Positions 50,981 to 59,533 of a stretch of 64,000 nt of DNA are shown here, in pieces. How positions within the stretch are numbered: the first letter of the stretch is position 1; every line of letters begins with the position of its first letter. The notes beneath the pieces were generated by a model. The model saw only the letters and a list, made by a program, of their open reading frames with translations, had not been told where the DNA came from and did no database searches. The DNA is from an uncultured Eubacteriales bacterium (lineage in GTDB: Bacteria; Bacillota; Clostridia; Oscillospirales; CAG-272), in NCBI GenBank assembly GCA_934373635.1, contig CAKROZ010000002.1:62001-126000 (forward strand). The letters run 5' to 3'. The translations under genes were made by a program, and so were the position numbers.

Positions 50981-52114
50981 TCAGTGGCAGATGCACTTTT
51001 CGGTATCTTTATCGAAGATGTGGATGCGGGAGGCATCGATCGCGACCTTGATCTTATCACCCGCACGCGCCTGCGAACGGGAGGAAACTCTCGCGATGAT
51101 GTCCTTGTCGTTGGTGGCGTCCTCCATGCCCTCGAATCTGAGGTAGAGGTAGATCTCCGCGCCCATCAGCTCGGTGACGTCGACATCGACGTCCATCGTG
51201 GTCTCGGAGAGCGTCTGAAGGTACATCGGCTCGTCGTGGATCGCCTCGGGACGAATGCCGAAGATGACATCCTGACCGATATACTCCTTGAGAGCGGGGT
51301 TGTTCGCCTTGTCGGCGGGAAGCTTGATCTCGGCGGTGCCGAAGGTCGCAAACAGGTCGTTTTCCTTCTTGATGAGCTTACCGTTGATGAAGTTCATCTG
51401 CGGCGTGCCGATGAAGCCCGCGACGAAGAGGTTGCAGGGGCTGTCGTAGAGGTTCTGAGGCGTATCTACCTGCTGGATGATACCGTCTCTCATAACGACG
51501 ATACGCGTCGCCATCGTCATAGCCTCCACCTGGTCATGCGTAACGTAAATGAAAGTGGTCTGCACGCTCTTATGAAGCTTTGTCAGCTCGGTTCTCATGC
51601 TCGCACGGAGCTTCGCGTCCAGGTTGGACAGCGGCTCGTCGAGAAGGAAGACCTTCGGGTTACGGACGATGGCACGGCCGAGTGCGACACGCTGCTTCTG
51701 TCCGCCCGACAGTGCCTTCGGACGTCTCTCGAGAAGGTGGCTGATATCGAGGATGCGGGCAGCCTCCTCCACGCGGCGCTTAATCTCCTCCTTCGGGACC
51801 TTGCGCAGCTTCAGACCGAACGCCATGTTGTCGAACACGGTCATATGGGGATACAACGCGTAGTTCTGGAACACCATCGCGATGTCTCTGTCCTTCGGTG
51901 CCACGTCGTTGACGTAGCGGTCGCCTATGTAAAGTTCTCCTTCCGTAATCTCTTCGAGACCCGCAATCATACGGAGGGTCGTAGACTTACCGCAACCCGA
52001 GGGACCGACGAAAATCAGGAATTCCTTGTCCTTGATTTCCAGATTGAAGTCCGAAACGGCGGTAACACCGCCGGGGTACTTTTTGTAGATGTGTCTGAGG
52101 GAAAGGCCTGCCAT
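50981..52114 (-). CDS. multiple-sugar ABC transporter ATPase (MsmX/UgpC type)
   Basis: This 377-residue ATPase energises sugar importers of the CUT1 class. It has VGPSGCGKSTTLRM (Walker A, about residues 36-49), FQNYALYPHMTV (Q-loop), LSGGQKQRVALG (signature), FLLDEPLSNLDA (Walker B) and a C-terminal TOBE/OB domain (IRPEAIHDEPM) that marks the MsmX/UgpC group. A single ATPase of this type often serves many permeases, which would explain why no permease is next to it. GAAGGAGAAAAC precedes the ATG at 52114 (not the upstream in-frame 52153). Confidence 0.93.
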   Translation of the reverse strand: MAGLSLRHIYKKYPGGVTAVSDFNLEIKDKEFLIFVGPSGCGKSTTLRMIAGLEEITEGELYIGDRYVNDVAPKDRDIAMVFQNYALYPHMTVFDNMAFGLKLRKVPKEEIKRRVEEAARILDISHLLERRPKALSGGQKQRVALGRAIVRNPKVFLLDEPLSNLDAKLRASMRTELTKLHKSVQTTFIYVTHDQVEAMTMATRIVVMRDGIIQQVDTPQNLYDSPCNLFVAGFIGTPQMNFINGKLIKKENDLFATFGTAEIKLPADKANNPALKEYIGQDVIFGIRPEAIHDEPMYLQTLSETTMDVDVDVTELMGAEIYLYLRFEGMEDATNDKDIIARVSSRSQARAGDKIKVAIDASRIHIFDKDTEKCICH

Positions 52115-52159
52115 TTGTTTTCTCCTTCGAAAAAAGTTTTTTAACGATTCCATTATAAC

Positions 52160-52743
52160 GAAAAACGCGACGGTTTTCCATGGGCAATATCACGATTTTT
52201 CGACATGCTTTTTGTTCGGGTTGCACAAAACAGTTGCCGTAATTTTGTAAAATACCTTGATTTATTCGCTTCAGTTCTAATTTATTACAATTCCAACAAT
52301 TACAGCATTTATTAAAATGGCAATTGTACGTTCGAAGCCATTTGAAACAAGTTCCAAAAGAAAACCAACATGAATTTGTAGATGTAACACTCCGCATGTC
52401 TTGTGCAACAAGCAAAGAGCAAATAAAATATTATGTGTTATCCTTTTATTTTCTTTATACCGCCCGCGCCGGTTCCGTCTCTCAAGAATATTGCACATCA
52501 TATTTTTCCAAAAAAGCAGAAATTGTCCCTAAGGCGGTAGCACCTTATAGATACGCAATTACTACGCCCAGGGGTCTAACCCATTCCCTACGGTGTGTCA
52601 CTGACGCATGTCGGTCCGGTGCCGAAATTCCCCGTCTGCGACTTTGCCACCTACAAGTTCCATTTTGAAGAAAAGTAAGCAAAAGTTTACACGGCGTCTT
52701 CTTTTCCGACAACAAAAAGTTCTATATAATATATAGGTAGAAA
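52160..52743. other. AT-rich gap with gene remnants but no intact gene
   Basis: I see no complete gene here. A plus-strand frame near 52324-52668 has no usable start signal. Near its end another frame reads YGVSLTHVGPVPKFPVCDF and then ATYKFHFEEK with a stop at about 52677, which looks like the genuine C-terminus of a lost protein, with a stop codon a little upstream. Low GC relative to the neighbours and these scraps suggest a degraded or recently disturbed region. Confidence 0.45.
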
Positions 52744-52781
52744 ACAAAATATCCCGAGGATTTTTCCTCGGGATATTTTGT
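52744..52781. terminator. perfect bidirectional terminator after tpiA
   Basis: ACAAAATATCCCGAGGA (52744-52760) and TCCTCGGGATATTTTGT (52765-52781) pair around a short T-rich loop. Confidence 0.85.
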
Positions 52782-52824
52782 TTGGTTTTTCACATTCGAA
52801 AATGCTAAGGAAAGTTTACGAAAA

Positions 52825-53580
52825 TCAATTCGCCGCTTTGACGATGACGGTAAACTTATCGGTTTTCAGCGAAGCGCCGCCGATCAGACCGCCGTCAACG
52901 TTCTCTTTTGCGAGAAGTTCCGCGCAGTTGCCGTCGTTCATCGAGCCGCCGTACTGAATAGTCAGCTCCTCCGCGGCATCCTTGCCGTAGAGGGCGGCGA
53001 CCGTCCGACGAATCACACCACAGGTCTCGTCTGCCTGCTCGGGCGTCGCGGTGAGTCCCGTGCCGATCGCCCAGACGGGCTCGTAGGCGATGATGACGTT
53101 TTTCAGTTCTTCGGCAGAGACGCCTGCAAGGTCGAGCTTCGTCTGCATGGCGACAACCTCGTCGGTGATGCCGGCGAGTCTCTGCTCCTTGACCTCACCG
53201 AGGCAGAGGATGACCTTGAGCCCCGCGGCAAGCGCCGCCTTGGTTCTGAGGTTCACCGTCTCGTCGGTCTCACCGAAATACTGACGTCTCTCGGAATGTC
53301 CGATCACGACGTATTCGGTCCCGATCTCGGTAAGCATCTCGGCGCTCACCTCACCCGTATAGGCGCCGCTCTTTGCGAAGTGGACGTTTTCCGCACCGAT
53401 GTGGATGTTCGTGCCCTTCGCGGCTTCGACCGCGACGGCGATGTCCACATAAGGAACGCAGAGAACGATGTCACACTTGTTCATCCCCCGCACCATCGGC
53501 GCGAGCTCTTCGATGAAAGCCTTCGCCGCCTTGGGGGTCATATTCATTTTCCAGTTGCCTGCAATGACTGTTCTTCTCAT
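52825..53580 (-). CDS. tpiA: triosephosphate isomerase
   Basis: This 251-residue glycolytic TIM barrel interconverts DHAP and GAP. It begins MRRTVIAGNWKMN (Asn and Lys of the active site), has VIGHSERRQYFGE (catalytic His) and VIIAYEPVWAIGTG (catalytic Glu and the flap), and GGSMNDGNC at the phosphate site. The ATG at 53580 follows GGAG; the longer frame to 53733 overlaps pgk. It is 16 bases downstream of pgk. Confidence 0.97.
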   Translation of the reverse strand: MRRTVIAGNWKMNMTPKAAKAFIEELAPMVRGMNKCDIVLCVPYVDIAVAVEAAKGTNIHIGAENVHFAKSGAYTGEVSAEMLTEIGTEYVVIGHSERRQYFGETDETVNLRTKAALAAGLKVILCLGEVKEQRLAGITDEVVAMQTKLDLAGVSAEELKNVIIAYEPVWAIGTGLTATPEQADETCGVIRRTVAALYGKDAAEELTIQYGGSMNDGNCAELLAKENVDGGLIGGASLKTDKFTVIVKAAN

Positions 53581-53596
53581 GTTGTTTCTCCGAAGA

Positions 53597-54916
53597 TCAG
53601 TCTTTGTCCATGAGGCAGGAGATGCCGGGAAGATCCTTGCCCTCGAGGAATTCGAGAGAAGCGCCGCCGCCCGTCGAGATGTGCGTAATCTTCGAGGCAA
53701 AGCCGAGCTGCTCACACGCCGCCGCGGAGTCACCGCCGCCGACGATGGTCACGGCATCGCTGTCCGCGAGTGCCTGCGCCACGGCGATGGTCCCCTTCGC
53801 GAGGGTGGGGTTCTCAAACACGCCCATCGGTCCGTTCCAGACCACGGTCTTCGCGGCGAGAACGGCATCGGTAAAGAGCTTCGCGGTCTTGGGTCCGATG
53901 TCGAGCCCTTCCATATCCTCGGGGATCTTATCCATGTCGACATACTGAATGTCAATCGGTGCGTCGATGGGGTTCGGGAAATCCTTCGCAATGGCGGTAT
54001 CGACGGGAAGAAGGAGGTTGACGCCCTTTTCCTTCGCCTTCGCCATCATCTCGCGGCAATAGTCGAGCTTGGTCTCGTCGAGCAGGGATTTACCGACGCA
54101 GAGTCCCTTCGCCGCGGCGAAGGTAAAGGACATACCGCCGCCGATGATGAGAGTATCGACCTTAGTCAAAAGGTTGTCAATGACGTTGAGCTTATCCGCG
54201 ACCTTGGCACCGCCGAGGATGGCAACGAAGGGTCTTTCGGGATTCGAGAGTGCCTTACCCATCACGGTAATCTCTTTTTGAATCAAATAACCGCAGACGG
54301 CGGGAATATAATCGGCAACACCCGCGGTGGAGGCGTGCGCCCTGTGCGCGGCACCGAACGCGTCGTTGACGAAAATGTCGGCAAGAGAGGCAAGCTCCTT
54401 TGCCATCGCGGGATCGTTCTTCTCTTCTCTCGCATCGAAGCGGGTGTTCTCGAGAAGGACAGCCTCGCCGGGCTTCATGGCGGCAATCTTCGCCTTGGCA
54501 TCCGCGCCGACGATGTCCTCGGCGAAGGTGACCTTCTTCTCACCGAGAAGCTCGTTGATTCTGTCGCAGACGGGGCGGAGAGTCAGCTTCTTCTTATCGT
54601 CCTTCAGTGCCTTGGCAAGATAGGCTTCCTTTGCCGCCTTCTGCTCTTCTGCGGGAAGTGCCTCGACCGCCTTCTTCTCCTTCTTCGTCAGACCGAAGCC
54701 CTCGGTGAAGATGTTGTGGGGCTTGCCCATATGGGAACAAAGAATGACCCTTGCGCCGTGATTCATGAGATATTCGATGGTGGGCATCGCGCCGACAATG
54801 CGCTTGTCCGAGGTGATGACGCCATCCTTCATCGGGACGTTGAAGTCACAGCGAACCAGTACGGTCTTGCCTGCGACATCGACGTCTTCGATGGTCTTCT
54901 TGTTGTAGGTTGCCAT
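53597..54916 (-). CDS. pgk: phosphoglycerate kinase
   Basis: This 439-residue kinase makes ATP from 1,3-bisphosphoglycerate. Motifs are GKTVLVRCDFNVPM (about residues 16-29), GKPHNIFTEGFG, EGEAVLLENTRFD-like PGEAVLLENTRFDAREE, DAFGAAHRAHASTAG and the C-terminal TIVGGGDSAAA. It carries a modestly long insertion (PAEEQKAAKEAYLAKAL, about residue 95), which adds to the usual 390-400 residues. The ATG at 54916 follows AAGGAG. It is first in the pgk-tpiA unit; gapA is not in the window. Confidence 0.97.
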   Translation of the reverse strand: MATYNKKTIEDVDVAGKTVLVRCDFNVPMKDGVITSDKRIVGAMPTIEYLMNHGARVILCSHMGKPHNIFTEGFGLTKKEKKAVEALPAEEQKAAKEAYLAKALKDDKKKLTLRPVCDRINELLGEKKVTFAEDIVGADAKAKIAAMKPGEAVLLENTRFDAREEKNDPAMAKELASLADIFVNDAFGAAHRAHASTAGVADYIPAVCGYLIQKEITVMGKALSNPERPFVAILGGAKVADKLNVIDNLLTKVDTLIIGGGMSFTFAAAKGLCVGKSLLDETKLDYCREMMAKAKEKGVNLLLPVDTAIAKDFPNPIDAPIDIQYVDMDKIPEDMEGLDIGPKTAKLFTDAVLAAKTVVWNGPMGVFENPTLAKGTIAVAQALADSDAVTIVGGGDSAAACEQLGFASKITHISTGGGASLEFLEGKDLPGISCLMDKD

Positions 54917-54969
54917 TTTCAAATCTCCTTTTTCCGGAAATCCGGTTAAAATATTTTTTACCGCTATTT

Positions 54970-54998
54970 ATCATACCATAATTTTGCCCGTTAGTCAA
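54970..54998 (-). promoter_or_regulatory. sigma-A promoter for pgk-tpiA
   Basis: Minus-strand TTGACT (54993-54998) and TATGAT (54970-54975), spacer 17. Confidence 0.7.
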
Positions 54999-55035
54999 TA
55001 TCTTATTGTTAAAAACATAACGATTTTTCTTTTCC

Positions 55036-55064
55036 TTGACAAGTAAAAAAGAAAATGGTAAAAT
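55036..55064 (+). promoter_or_regulatory. sigma-A promoter upstream of rsmG
   Basis: TTGACA (55036-55041) and TAAAAT (55059-55064), spacer 17, about 185 bases before rsmG. Confidence 0.65.
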
Positions 55065-55116
55065 AAAAAGAGAGGAAGACACGGGAAAGACCTCTGCTAA
55101 GGCAGGCGTTTGTCTG

Positions 55117-55150
55117 AATTAAGAATTCAGAATGAAGAATTATGAATTTT
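55117..55150. repeat. AATTATGAATT intergenic repeat, copy 3
   Basis: AATTAAGAATTCAGAATGAAG and the following AATTATGAATTTT match the other copies and lie in the rsmG leader. Confidence 0.55.
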
Positions 55151-55249
55151 AGCAATGCTTACGGAGATGCTTTGAAATCGGTCGGTTATTCTTTCGGGCG
55201 GGTCTCCCTCGAATTTTGATTTTGCCGTTGACGGCGGAGCGGAGTGCTT

Positions 55250-55987
55250 ATGACAGTCGAAAAAAACGCTTTTTTCTCGGAAATGAACGCGTGCTTTTCC
55301 GAGAACGGATTCTCTTCCCTTCTTACCAAAACAAAAAACGAACAGTTTCTTCGTCTCACAGAGTATCTCCTCGAAGAGAATGAAAAATACAATCTGACCG
55401 CCATCGAGAAGCCCTCCGAGATTGTCTTCCGCCATTATCTCGACTGTGCGCCCCTCGCCCGCCTTCTGCCGCGGGGTGCGAAGATCATCGACATCGGCTG
55501 TGGCGCAGGCTTCCCGACTCTGCCGCTTGCGCTGTTACGTGAGGACATCACCGTCCTCGCGGTGGATTCCACCGAGAAGAAGGTGAATTTCGTGCGGGAG
55601 AGTGCCGCGCTCCTCGGTCTTACGAACGTGACGGCACTCTCCGCCCGTGCCGAAGAGCTCGGTCAGTCGGAGGCTCACCGCGAGCGCTACGACATCGCGG
55701 TCTCCCGCGCGGTCGCCGCGATGAAGATTCTCGTAGAGCTCTGCCTTCCGCTCGTGCACGTCGGAGGTCGGATGATCGCGATGAAGGGGAAAAACGCGGC
55801 GTTCGAGGCACGGGACGCGAAGCGCGGGATTGCCCTCCTCGGCGGTAAGCTCACGGATGCGGGCGAGGTGACGCTTCGCTTCCGCGGTGAGGTGTTCGAG
55901 CGTCCCTTACTGACGGTCGAGAAGGTCTCCCGTACCCCTTCCGCCTATCCGCGCCCCTACGCGCAGATCTCGAAAAAGCCGTTATAA
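55250..55987 (+). CDS. rsmG: 16S rRNA m7G527 methyltransferase
   Basis: This 245-residue SAM methyltransferase (GidB) modifies G527 of 16S rRNA; loss gives low-level streptomycin resistance. It has the SAM-binding motif IIDIGCGAGFPTLPLAL (about residues 79-95), YNLTAIEKPSEIVFRHYLD before it, and DIAVSRAVAAMKILVELCLPLV after it. The ATG at 55250 follows GGAG; a GTG two codons upstream is possible. The rsmG-parB order here is a widely conserved neighbourhood near replication origins. Confidence 0.94.
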   Translation: MTVEKNAFFSEMNACFSENGFSSLLTKTKNEQFLRLTEYLLEENEKYNLTAIEKPSEIVFRHYLDCAPLARLLPRGAKIIDIGCGAGFPTLPLALLREDITVLAVDSTEKKVNFVRESAALLGLTNVTALSARAEELGQSEAHRERYDIAVSRAVAAMKILVELCLPLVHVGGRMIAMKGKNAAFEARDAKRGIALLGGKLTDAGEVTLRFRGEVFERPLLTVEKVSRTPSAYPRPYAQISKKPL

Positions 55988-56126
55988 ATGCCTTCGGAGA
56001 CGGTACGCACGAATTTTTTCAAAACTTTGATTTCCCGACAGGGTGCGACGCTTTTTTTCTTTTCCTTGTGTTACAATGGGGACAAGGATGTAAAAAACGG
56101 GCGGAAGTGCCCGAGGAGGAAAAAAG

Positions 56127-56588
56127 ATGAACATGTTCGAAGAAGCGCGCGCCGTCTACGGGATGCTCCGCATTTGCGGCGGGACACAGGAAGAGGCGGC
56201 AAAAAAACTCGGCGTCAGCCAGTCTTACATAGCCAACAAACTGCGGCTTTTGAAATTTTCCCAGCCGATCCAAGATCTCATCACCGACAATCTTCTGACC
56301 GAGCGTCACGCGCGGGCGCTTTTGCGTCTCTCCGACGAGGGGCAGATCCGCGCCGTGGTCGGTCGCATTGCCGAAGAGCACCTGAACGTCGCGGATACCG
56401 AAGCTCTCGTGGACACGCTTACCGACGGGGCACGGGCGACGAACGTCTCGGAAAAACTCGGCATTTTCTCCCGCACGCTGAATTCCGCGCTTGCGTCTCT
56501 ACGAACGTCCGGCATCTCCGCGTCCAAAACGGTAGAAGAGGGAGAACAGGGCATCACCATCACGTTAAAGCTCGCCGCCGCACAATAA
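56127..56588 (+). CDS. HTH-only ParB/Spo0J/Noc relative
   Basis: This 153-residue protein has the ParB-type helix-turn-helix (TQEEAAKKLGVSQSYIANKLRLLKF at about residues 20-44, quoted in part) and the following helical segment ending LLTERHARALLRL, which is the KorB/Spo0J DNA-binding core. It lacks the N-terminal ParB CTP-binding domain (with its GERR motif) that Spo0J and Noc need to clamp on DNA. The start is not in doubt: GAGGAGGAAAAA lies just upstream. The C-terminal 60 residues do not match the ParB dimer domain that I know. It follows rsmG by 139 bases on the same strand, where Noc or ParB would be expected. Confidence 0.78.
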   Translation: MNMFEEARAVYGMLRICGGTQEEAAKKLGVSQSYIANKLRLLKFSQPIQDLITDNLLTERHARALLRLSDEGQIRAVVGRIAEEHLNVADTEALVDTLTDGARATNVSEKLGIFSRTLNSALASLRTSGISASKTVEEGEQGITITLKLAAAQ

Positions 56589-56638
56589 ACATAAAGTATT
56601 GTTTGCATAAATCGTTTTTTGCGCTTGTTATGCAAAAC

Positions 56639-56690
56639 AAAAGCATCCGCCCCCTCTTCAATATTTGAAGGGAGGGCGGATGCTTTTTTT
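56639..56690. terminator. strong bidirectional terminator
   Basis: AAAAGCATCCGCCC (56639-56652) pairs with GGGCGGATGCTTTT, followed by more T, between convergent genes. Confidence 0.85.
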
Positions 56691-56698
56691 ACTGTCGA

Positions 56699-59377
56699 TC
56701 ATTCGAGAATGACCTTGGCAATGCCGAGGTTTTTCTTTCCGAGAACCTTGATGATGTTCAGGAGAAGCTCTTCCTCCTGATCGGGGAATTTCACGAAGAA
56801 GAGGTCGACGGCATCCTCGCTCGGCAGGCTTGCCCTGACCGCGATATCGGCGTCGTCCTTTCCGAAGTAGTGAACGGTCTCGATCATGATGTCACGGATG
56901 GTCTCGGTCACATTCGGGTCGACGGGGTGGCGGAAGAGCAGGTGTACCATGCGCGAAGAGTAGGTATAGCTTGCCTTTTTCGCCTCGGCTTCGGCGGCGA
57001 GACGGGCTTCCTCCGCGAGCTTCGCTTCCTCGGCTCTGCGGGCTTCTTCGGCGGCTCTCGCTTCCTCCGCACGGCGTGCCGCCTCTTCGGCACGACGCTT
57101 TTCCTCCGCGCGGCGGGCGTCTTCCATACGGCGAAGCTCCTCTGCCCTGCGGGCTTCCGCAACGCGGCGTTCTTCTGCGGCACGGCGTGCCTCCTCGGCA
57201 CGTTTCGCCTCCTCGGCGGCAAGGCGGGCTTCCTCCGCGGCGCGTCTCGCCTCTTCGGCGGCGACGCGAACCTGCTCGGCAAGGGCGGCGTCCTTGGCGC
57301 GGCGTTCTTCCTCCGCGCGACGGGCTTCTTCGGCGAGCCTTGCTTCCTCTGCTTTCCTCGCTTCTTCCGCACGGCGTGCCTCTTCGGCAAGCCTTGCTTC
57401 TTCGGCTTTGCGGGCTTCCTCGGCGAGTCTTGCTTCCTCTGCCTTACGGGCTTCTTCGGCAAGGCGTGCCTCCTCTGCGAGTCTTTCCTCCTCGGCGCGC
57501 TTCGCTTCCTCTGCGAGTCTCGCCTCTTCGGCAAGGCGGGCTTCCTCCGCCAGTCTTGCCTCTTCGGCGGCGCGCTCTTCCTCCTTGCGCCTCGCTTCTT
57601 CCGCAAGGCGGCGGGTTTCTTCGGCGCGCTTTTCTTCTTCCGCGCGCTTCTGTTCCTCGGCGAGGCGGATCTCCTCGAGCTTTCTCGCACGCAGGAGGGC
57701 GAGTCTCGCCTCTTCCGCGGCGCGCTCCCTCTCTCTCGCCTCGAATTCGAGACGCATCTGATTCTTGATCTCGCGGCGCATCCGATTGCGCTCTTCTTCC
57801 TCTTCGAGAGCGGAGCGCTGTGCCTTCGCCTCGAGCGCCGCCTTCTCGTTCCGAAGCGTCTCCGCCTCACGGGCGAGACGGGCGCGTTCCGCGGCTTCCG
57901 CCTCGGCGCGGCGGGTGGCTTCCTCCAACCTTGCCTTCTCGGCACGAAGTGCTTCCGCCTCCTCGCGAAGGCGTGCGTTCTCCTCTGCGGCGCGGCGACG
58001 TTCCTCCTCGAATTCATGCGGGAGGACGGTATTGTCCTCGACCACATAGGTGGGGATCACGGGATCCGCAATGTCTCCCGTCGCCCGCTTCTTTTCGATG
58101 GTAAAGGTTGGCGTTTCGACCACGGCGGGCACGGGCTCGGCTGTCGCCTCGTCCGCGACATTCTGCCTCTTTTCGGGGGCTTCTTCCGCCGGCGTCTCTT
58201 CGCTCGCGGGGGTCTCTTCTTTTTCGGGTGCGGCTTTTGCCGTTTCTTCGGGGAGCTCCTCCTCCTCGGGCAAAGCGCTTGCGGAAGGCTCCTCCGCCTC
58301 CGTCTTCCCGTTTTCCTCCGCATCGGAAGAAAGGAGGGTACGGGCAAGGCGCATCGCGCGCTCGAATTCTTCGTTTTCGGGGGCGTGCGCGGGCGTATTC
58401 TCGCTCGGCGTATAGGGAAGCGTGTCCTCTCCGAGGATCTCGGTGAGCTTCCGTCTGACCTCGGCGTCCCCTTCACTGATCTTTTCTTCCTCGGTAACGC
58501 GGACAAGATCACCGCGCTTCACGGCGCGCTTGATGATCTCCCGCCATTCGGTGACGTTTCTGCGTCCCATGGCGAAGCGGTATTTATTGACGTCCTGCCG
58601 CGTGAGATAGCGGTATTCCTTCTCGCGGATCTTCTGCGGAACGTCCTCTCCGACAGAAAACGCGATGCTCCCCGCGTCGACGGTACTGCTGACCGAGAAG
58701 GCGCCCTCCCCGTCGACCTTACGCCAACGGATCCAGAAATCCTTGACCGACCGTCCGCCCTCCGACATGAGAAGACGGCGATAGGTCTGATTTTCCGAGG
58801 TATGCTCCATATACGTGCCGGGGGCGAAGACCATCGTCAGCACGATGTTCGAGCCCGCGATGCCGCGCACCGACATCTTCCTCTCGATCTCGTCGGTGAG
58901 CTGAAGCGCCATCTCGTCGAGAAAGCTCTGCGAATACTTGCCGACGAGCAGAAGAGAATCCTCCGCCGTCGTCTCGACGCGCACGGTGACGGCGCCCTTC
59001 GGCGCCGAAACGCGCCTGCCCGCGAGGGCACGGAGTATCCGCTCGGGCACGTCCGACTCGGAAACGAGTGTAAAGGTCAGAGACTTCGCTCCGACATAGG
59101 CATAGGGAGAGCCGGCAAAATCCTTACTGCCGACGGTATAGGGGTAGCGCACCCATGCGGTGGCATAGCCTTCCCTGTATTGCAGGGTCATCGGGTAATA
59201 CCAGAAACCGCCCGACGAAAAATCGTCCGCTATGTAATCCTCATACATCGAAACGCCCGAGAGCATTTCGCCGTACACCTCTCTGAGCTTCGGCAGAAGA
59301 TCCTCCTCCGCCGCCGCCCGAAACTTTCCCGAGAGGGTGTCGGACACGATTTTGTTATGCTTTTCGTCGAAAAACAT
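56699..59377 (-). CDS. large protein with an Ala/Glu/Arg helix repeat region
   Basis: This 892-residue cytosolic protein has three parts. The N-terminal 300 residues are a globular domain that I do not recognise (MFFDEKHNKIVSDTL; DFWIRWRKVDGEGAF). An acidic disordered link (many EEETP-like turns, about residues 320-430) follows. The centre, about residues 440-780, is almost wholly made of AEEARLAEEARK-type units, which should form a long stable single helix or coiled coil, similar in composition to TolA and other cell-envelope rods. The C-terminal 90 residues (MVHLLFRHPVDPNVTETI) are a small globular domain. The ATG at 59377 follows GGAGGAATC. A tethering or scaffold role is only inferred. 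Confidence 0.65.
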   Translation of the reverse strand: MFFDEKHNKIVSDTLSGKFRAAAEEDLLPKLREVYGEMLSGVSMYEDYIADDFSSGGFWYYPMTLQYREGYATAWVRYPYTVGSKDFAGSPYAYVGAKSLTFTLVSESDVPERILRALAGRRVSAPKGAVTVRVETTAEDSLLLVGKYSQSFLDEMALQLTDEIERKMSVRGIAGSNIVLTMVFAPGTYMEHTSENQTYRRLLMSEGGRSVKDFWIRWRKVDGEGAFSVSSTVDAGSIAFSVGEDVPQKIREKEYRYLTRQDVNKYRFAMGRRNVTEWREIIKRAVKRGDLVRVTEEEKISEGDAEVRRKLTEILGEDTLPYTPSENTPAHAPENEEFERAMRLARTLLSSDAEENGKTEAEEPSASALPEEEELPEETAKAAPEKEETPASEETPAEEAPEKRQNVADEATAEPVPAVVETPTFTIEKKRATGDIADPVIPTYVVEDNTVLPHEFEEERRRAAEENARLREEAEALRAEKARLEEATRRAEAEAAERARLAREAETLRNEKAALEAKAQRSALEEEEERNRMRREIKNQMRLEFEARERERAAEEARLALLRARKLEEIRLAEEQKRAEEEKRAEETRRLAEEARRKEEERAAEEARLAEEARLAEEARLAEEAKRAEEERLAEEARLAEEARKAEEARLAEEARKAEEARLAEEARRAEEARKAEEARLAEEARRAEEERRAKDAALAEQVRVAAEEARRAAEEARLAAEEAKRAEEARRAAEERRVAEARRAEELRRMEDARRAEEKRRAEEAARRAEEARAAEEARRAEEAKLAEEARLAAEAEAKKASYTYSSRMVHLLFRHPVDPNVTETIRDIMIETVHYFGKDDADIAVRASLPSEDAVDLFFVKFPDQEEELLLNIIKVLGKKNLGIAKVILE

Positions 59378-59421
59378 AGATTCCTCCGTTTGACACAATC
59401 CTTTTAGACTTCTTTTTTTAT

Positions 59422-59450
59422 ATTTTAGCACACCGTCCCGAAAAAAGCAA
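59422..59450 (-). promoter_or_regulatory. sigma-A promoter for the helix-repeat protein gene
   Basis: Minus-strand TTGCTT (59445-59450) and TAAAAT (59422-59427), spacer 17. Confidence 0.65.
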
Positions 59451-59475
59451 CAGTTTTTTGTCGAAGGCGGATTTT

Positions 59476-59526
59476 TCCGAAAAAGAAAAGGACTGCCGCG
59501 AGGGGTGGTGCGGCAATCCTTGTTTT
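59476..59526 (-). terminator. terminator after the KDPG aldolase gene
   Basis: AAGGAcTGCCGC and GCGGCAaTCCTT pair with one internal mismatch; on the minus strand TTTTCTTTTTC follows. Confidence 0.7.
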
Positions 59527-59533
59527 CTTCGGC

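Noticed and set aside
56870..59407. 845-codon frame opposite the helix-repeat gene
   Set aside because: The AEEAR repeat gives a long antisense frame rich in Phe, Leu and Gly; it has no start signal and crosses the true gene's promoter.
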